Shown here: piece by piece, positions 13,972 to 17,359 of the stretch
How the letters are laid out: each line of letters starts with the position of its first letter
How positions within the stretch are numbered: position 1 is the first letter of the stretch
NCBI GenBank assembly: GCA_946405675.1
Contig: CAMJIC010000024.1
Span: forward strand, 1-17,359
Direction of reading: 5' to 3'
Length of the DNA stretch: 17,359 nucleotides
From: an uncultured Clostridia bacterium
Lineage (GTDB): Bacteria; Bacillota; Clostridia; Lachnospirales; Lachnospiraceae
Translations under genes and position numbers: made by a program
The notes under the pieces: model-generated
Seen by the model: the letters and a program-made list of their open reading frames with translations, nothing else
The model's database searches: none
What the model was told of the DNA's origin: nothing

Positions 13972-15075
13972 TTGCAGCAACATAAATATGACATGGATCT
14001 TGCGAAAATGAGTATAACAATACCTTCAGAGGAATTCAGAAAAACCGGCCACCAGCTTGAACTGGAGGAGATGTTCCGCACATTTTACGCGCAGGCTGAC
14101 GATCCGGCGTACCATCTCCCGCACCCTTATGCCTATTACGAACAGGAGATCCTGAAAGCGGTCAACCGCTATCCGGATTCCCTTACCCTGCACAAATGCG
14201 CCTCGCTGCTCAATGAGGAGGCATTCTTTGACAAAGACACGGACACGCTGGTCCACCCCCACATATCCTATTTTCCCCCGATCTGGCATGTGGATCATTT
14301 CATCGTCATCCAGATCGTCCTTGAGGGAACCCTCACCACCTATATCGCGGACCAGGAGCTGAAGCTCGGGAAGGGGAATGTATGCATCATCGCCCCCGGC
14401 ACACGGCACGCGGTCAGCTGCTTCTCAGAAGCCAATGCCATGAAGATCCTGATCAGGACCAGCAGCTTTGAAAAGGTCTTTTTCGGCATTCTCAAAGATT
14501 CGGATACGGTGCTCGCGGAATTCTTCTTCCGCACCCTCTATTCCAGCAATCCCCATCCCTTCCTCTTCTTCGCCGGAGACTGGGATCCGGAGATGATGGA
14601 GATCCTGGCAAGAACCATCCGGGAAGGACGTTCCCACCGTTCCTTCCGCAGCCAGATGCAGAACAGCCTGATGAATCAGTTCTTCATCATGCTCCTTAGA
14701 AACCACGAAAAGGACCTGGTTTTCCCGGAACATACCAGTGACATCCAGAACGCGAACCTTATCTTCCTGCTGAAATACATCCAGGAGCATGCCGCCTCAA
14801 TTACGCTTCCCGAGCTGTCACAGCTGTTCAATTACAGCGAACGGCATATCCAGAGGGTTCTCAGATCCAGCACCGGGAAAAGCTTTACCGAAATCACCCA
14901 GTCCATCCGGATGCGGGAAGCCTCCCGCATGCTCCGCAGCACAGACGTCCCGGTCTTCCGCATCGCGTCAGACCTGGGATACGCGAACATGGGCAACTTC
15001 CGGAAGATCTTCCGCAAAACCTACGGGATGTCCCCGATTGACTACCGCAGGGACAACACCCAGGCAAGACAATGA
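13972..15075 (+). CDS. AraC-family transcriptional regulator
   Basis: The 367-residue protein has a cupin-like N-terminal sensing part. Its blocks 'HVDHFIVIQIVLEGTL', 'ADQELKLGKGNVCIIAPGTRHAV' at about 103-145 are the usual AraC beta-barrel pattern. A C-terminal double helix-turn-helix spans about 265-365 ('ITLPELSQLFNYSERHIQRVLRSSTGKSF' then 'VFRIASDLGYANMGNFRKIFRKTYGMSPIDYR'). The start is TTG at 13972-13974, chosen because AGGAG lies six bases upstream; the next ATG has no such site. It is divergent from the transporter/ACP-hydrolase operon across a 237-base region with paired direct repeats, so it most likely activates that operon in response to a small molecule, possibly its substrate. 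The ligand is unknown. Confidence 0.92.
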   Translation: MQQHKYDMDLAKMSITIPSEEFRKTGHQLELEEMFRTFYAQADDPAYHLPHPYAYYEQEILKAVNRYPDSLTLHKCASLLNEEAFFDKDTDTLVHPHISYFPPIWHVDHFIVIQIVLEGTLTTYIADQELKLGKGNVCIIAPGTRHAVSCFSEANAMKILIRTSSFEKVFFGILKDSDTVLAEFFFRTLYSSNPHPFLFFAGDWDPEMMEILARTIREGRSHRSFRSQMQNSLMNQFFIMLLRNHEKDLVFPEHTSDIQNANLIFLLKYIQEHAASITLPELSQLFNYSERHIQRVLRSSTGKSFTEITQSIRMREASRMLRSTDVPVFRIASDLGYANMGNFRKIFRKTYGMSPIDYRRDNTQARQ

Positions 15076-15151
15076 TCTACCGTATTAGACTGCTCTTTGC
15101 AAGCCACACCCCAGCCAGCACAGATGCATGTGCTGCGTCCTCTCCCACATC

Positions 15152-15186
15152 CAAAAACGGCGCAGGCTATAACAGCCCGCGCCGTT
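15152..15186 (-). terminator. Rho-independent terminator of the phosphatase gene
   Basis: Arms AACGGCGCAGGCT (15156-15168) and AGCCCGCGCCGTT (15174-15186) pair at 12 of 13 positions around a 5-base loop. On the minus strand five T follow the stem. It lies 30 bases past the phosphatase stop and may also serve the converging AraC gene. Confidence 0.8.
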
Positions 15187-15216
15187 GTGTCATGTTCTCA
15201 AATCTTAAAAAAACCC

Positions 15217-16569
15217 TTACGCTGCCTGCTCCAGCTCATCCTCCTGATACTGCTCTTCCAACCCATAATAAGAATCAATCTTGTCCTGGAAAAGCTTCAT
15301 CAGATCCGCTTCCGCGATCATGCCGGCATCGTTCGTGTTCAAGTCCTGGAAGGAAAGCGGAACGATCATCGGCGGCGTTTCCAGAGAAAGCTGCTGAATG
15401 CTGCGCAGCTGGTCAACGCTCTGGTATACCATGCATATTTTATAAAATGCATTTCCCCCGGCGTCTGTAAACCGCTCAAAGACCACCTTTGACCCAATGG
15501 GAACCGTCGGCTCTACCGCCTCGGGCAACACATAATCCTTCACTCCCAGCGCATTCAGGACACTGGCGAGCGTAGAATCATGCCCGCATAAAAAGGTCAG
15601 CTTCCTCCCATCGGTATTCATCTCCTGATAGAGTTCCTCCAGCATCAGATGGGCCTGATTCACCGCAAGGAGAGGGGTACTGAACCGAAGCTCCAGATTC
15701 ATCCGCAGGACCGAGCCAATGGTTTTCCAGTCCTCTTCACTCAGGTCATGACCGAACGCTGCCCTTCGGTCGTCCGGCTCCTCATAATACTGCAGCACCA
15801 GCGCGTCCGCCAGGGATACAGCCGTGCTCAAGGGTCCTTTCACCGAAGGTTCCTTCCCCTGCTCCAAAGTCATGGAAGACGCATCCTCCAGAAAATTTCC
15901 ATACTTTCCACTCTTCCAGCCTTCCGACTCTTTCATGTCCAGTACATCCGTCAGAAGCTGAAACGCCCCATCCAAAGACTCCCTGCAGCCGGCCAGTCCT
16001 TTCCCGTCATACATGGCATCGATTTCATCCATCACATCCTGCTGATACGAATCATTCAGAAAGTAAACCTTCGGCAAAAAAGTATCATCAGCGTCCCCCG
16101 GAGCACCCTTTCTCTCCACTGTGACGTTCGCCACCGGAAGCAATCCCGCGGCAAAATAGTGTGCCGTAGCCTGCGTGCGCTGCAGCCCATTGGCATAAAA
16201 CCGTACAGCGCCGTCCTCCGGAACATAGTTCTCAGGGAAGAGCCCTTCTTTTTCCAGCCATAACCGAAAGTACTGGCCCATCTCAGTCTCCAGAAGAGCG
16301 CCCCGCAAAGAGAGCTCGGAAGGCTTCGATGTCCATGCAAACCACTTGTGGGGCGTCAGCTCATACAGCGCAGATCCCTTTGCGGACAGCGGCGAGCGGA
16401 TATTATGCCGGCTGAGAATGACTACCTGATCCAGGGTGTATCCCCCGTCCTTTCCTTCCGTCTCCGTATCTGTAGTCACATCCTGACCAAAAGCAGCCAA
16501 AGACATGGCTGCCACCATGATGCTAAAAAGCATCGCCGTCAACAAATCTCTGAATCGATCTTTCTTCAT
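15217..16569 (-). CDS. Exported histidine acid phosphatase, glucose-1-phosphatase (Agp)-like
   Basis: The 450-residue product begins with a signal peptide (MKKDRFRDLL, then a hydrophobic run ending near AAFG at 28). It belongs to branch 2 of the histidine phosphatase superfamily (PF00328). The catalytic RHNIRSP at 54-60 resembles the RHNLRAP of E. coli Agp more than the RHGxRxP of phytases. Shared blocks follow: 'LSLRGALLETEMGQYFRLWL', 'YANGLQRTQATA', and the proton-donor HD at 330-331 in 'LCGHDSTLASVL'. It should release phosphate from sugar phosphates or inositol phosphates outside the membrane. GGAGG lies four bases before the ATG at 16567-16569; the frame extends to 16629 without better support. 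It has its own promoter and terminator, so it is a separate unit convergent with the AraC gene. Exact substrate is unknown. Confidence 0.9.
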   Translation of the reverse strand: MKKDRFRDLLTAMLFSIMVAAMSLAAFGQDVTTDTETEGKDGGYTLDQVVILSRHNIRSPLSAKGSALYELTPHKWFAWTSKPSELSLRGALLETEMGQYFRLWLEKEGLFPENYVPEDGAVRFYANGLQRTQATAHYFAAGLLPVANVTVERKGAPGDADDTFLPKVYFLNDSYQQDVMDEIDAMYDGKGLAGCRESLDGAFQLLTDVLDMKESEGWKSGKYGNFLEDASSMTLEQGKEPSVKGPLSTAVSLADALVLQYYEEPDDRRAAFGHDLSEEDWKTIGSVLRMNLELRFSTPLLAVNQAHLMLEELYQEMNTDGRKLTFLCGHDSTLASVLNALGVKDYVLPEAVEPTVPIGSKVVFERFTDAGGNAFYKICMVYQSVDQLRSIQQLSLETPPMIVPLSFQDLNTNDAGMIAEADLMKLFQDKIDSYYGLEEQYQEDELEQAA

Positions 16570-16634
16570 AATGCCTCCTTGAATCTGTCCAATCTTCCAG
16601 TAACACAGCCAGGGCCGCGCCCCTTTCAAGAAGG

Positions 16635-16663
16635 ATTATATATGACCTGAAATCCCTGTTCAA
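16635..16663 (-). promoter_or_regulatory. Promoter of the phosphatase gene
   Basis: On the minus strand TTGAAC (16663-16658) and a perfect TATAAT (16640-16635) have the ideal 17-base spacer. The start would be near 16628, giving a leader of about 58 bases. Confidence 0.7.
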
Positions 16664-16686
16664 GCAAAAGACCAGTGGACACGCCC

Positions 16687-17359
16687 CTAACGGTTCCCAT
16701 AAGCATTCGCATCCATCTCGAACGGAGGACGGACAAACGCAGCGTAAGGCGCTTTCAGTTCCTTCAGATTCTTAATCGTACCGCTCGGCTGCGCCTGCGT
16801 CTTGATCTCCGTAGAATGCTCCAGCTTGCCTCCCCAGCGCAGCCTGGATCTGTCCTGCTCTTCCTGGGAAAAACTGACACGGATCCTGCCGTCCACAAGT
16901 GTGAGCTTCCCATGGCTGCCGCATACGACACAGTCCACCGTCTTTGCATCATGTGAAACCTGCAGAAGCCTCGTATGGCAAACCGGGCAGACGCCCTCTT
17001 CTTCCCCTCTCCAGCGCACGCGCTCTTCTTCAGAATCCGCTTCGACGGAATCCGCAATATGAGTTCCGACTTTCGTCATCCGTTCCATCATCTCCGGATA
17101 TCCAAGGACTGATTCGTGAGCCATCGCTCCGTAGTATTCCACTGTATCGATTACGTCGATGCCAAGGGGGAACGTCATTTCATACATCATCGGAAGGGTC
17201 AGGGCGATCCAGTTCTCCGTCATCGCTCCCCCTACAGAGATCAGCGCCGCGGAACGCTTCTTGAAGGAGCGCGCATCCGGCAGTGCAGACTCCGGCTTCC
17301 CGGCAGCAAGCCCTTCGTCATATGCCGCTTTGCGGAACGTGATGTCATGGCTCGGTCCG
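16687..17359 (-). CDS. Flavodoxin-like FMN reductase with C-terminal Cys4 knuckle, 5' end outside window
   Basis: The reading frame is open through the right edge of the window, so the N-terminal part (flavin loop and any cysteine cluster) is missing. The first methionine at 17221-17223 is internal. About 223 residues are visible: 'RSAALISVGGAMTENWIALTLPMM' corresponds to the 'VISFMAVGGSDWGSLVQ' strand of the flavoprotein at 5188-6129. It is followed by a cysteine set CPVCH...CVVCG with the same C-x2-C-x15-C-x2-C spacing as in that protein. A conserved 'LKAPYAAFVRPP' tail parallels 'RKAKYKDFIKPS'. The two are therefore paralogues. The electron partner and substrate are not known. No clear terminator follows it before the phosphatase promoter. 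Confidence 0.78.
   Translation of the reverse strand, partial: GPSHDITFRKAAYDEGLAAGKPESALPDARSFKKRSAALISVGGAMTENWIALTLPMMYEMTFPLGIDVIDTVEYYGAMAHESVLGYPEMMERMTKVGTHIADSVEADSEEERVRWRGEEEGVCPVCHTRLLQVSHDAKTVDCVVCGSHGKLTLVDGRIRVSFSQEEQDRSRLRWGGKLEHSTEIKTQAQPSGTIKNLKELKAPYAAFVRPPFEMDANAYGNR

Overview
The window looks like a moderately high-GC member of the Bacillota, most likely class Clostridia (Lachnospiraceae-like). Evidence: a butyrate kinase paired with a phosphate acyltransferase, a YkvI-type membrane protein, iron-sulfur aldo/keto reductase, DUF362 and flavodoxin-like proteins typical of gut anaerobes, and strong AGGAGG-type ribosome sites. The genus cannot be read from the sequence. Eleven of the twelve protein genes lie on the minus strand. 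Only the AraC-type regulator at 13972-15075 is on the plus strand. No tRNA, rRNA, CRISPR array or insertion sequence was seen, and no gene-free stretch exceeds about 265 bases.

Region A (16687-17359 and 15217-16569, minus): the C-terminal part of a flavodoxin-fold protein with a Cys4 knuckle, cut by the window edge, then an exported histidine acid phosphatase resembling glucose-1-phosphatase, with its own promoter and terminator.

Region B (6302-15075) is the most striking part. An AraC-type regulator diverges from a minus-strand cluster: YkvI-family membrane protein, a two-ACP / CocE-NonD hydrolase fusion, holo-ACP synthase, a Pta/Ptb-type phosphate acyltransferase, butyrate kinase and an HSL-type alpha/beta hydrolase. 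The gaps between most of these genes are 19-46 bases. The exception is the 202 bases between the acyltransferase and the kinase, which hold a 156-bp multi-arm palindromic element. A coherent reading is uptake of a substrate, acyl cleavage or capture by a carrier-tethered hydrolase, transfer to CoA, then acyl phosphate and ATP. The dedicated phosphopantetheinyl transferase would arm the two carrier domains. I know of no described system of this composition. The gene content is seen; the pathway is inference.

Region C (3-6129, minus) holds separately promoted genes: an iron-sulfur flavoprotein-like reductase with a C-terminal Cys4 knuckle (paralogue of the one in region A), an aldo/keto reductase with two 4Fe-4S motifs, an exported DUF1593 nucleoside-hydrolase-like protein, a DUF362 protein and a short Gfo/Idh/MocA oxidoreductase that stops early. 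The intergenic gaps here share a palindromic AACTGTTC/GAACAGTT motif, sometimes in tandem, next to likely promoters. This suggests a local regulon whose regulator is not in the window.
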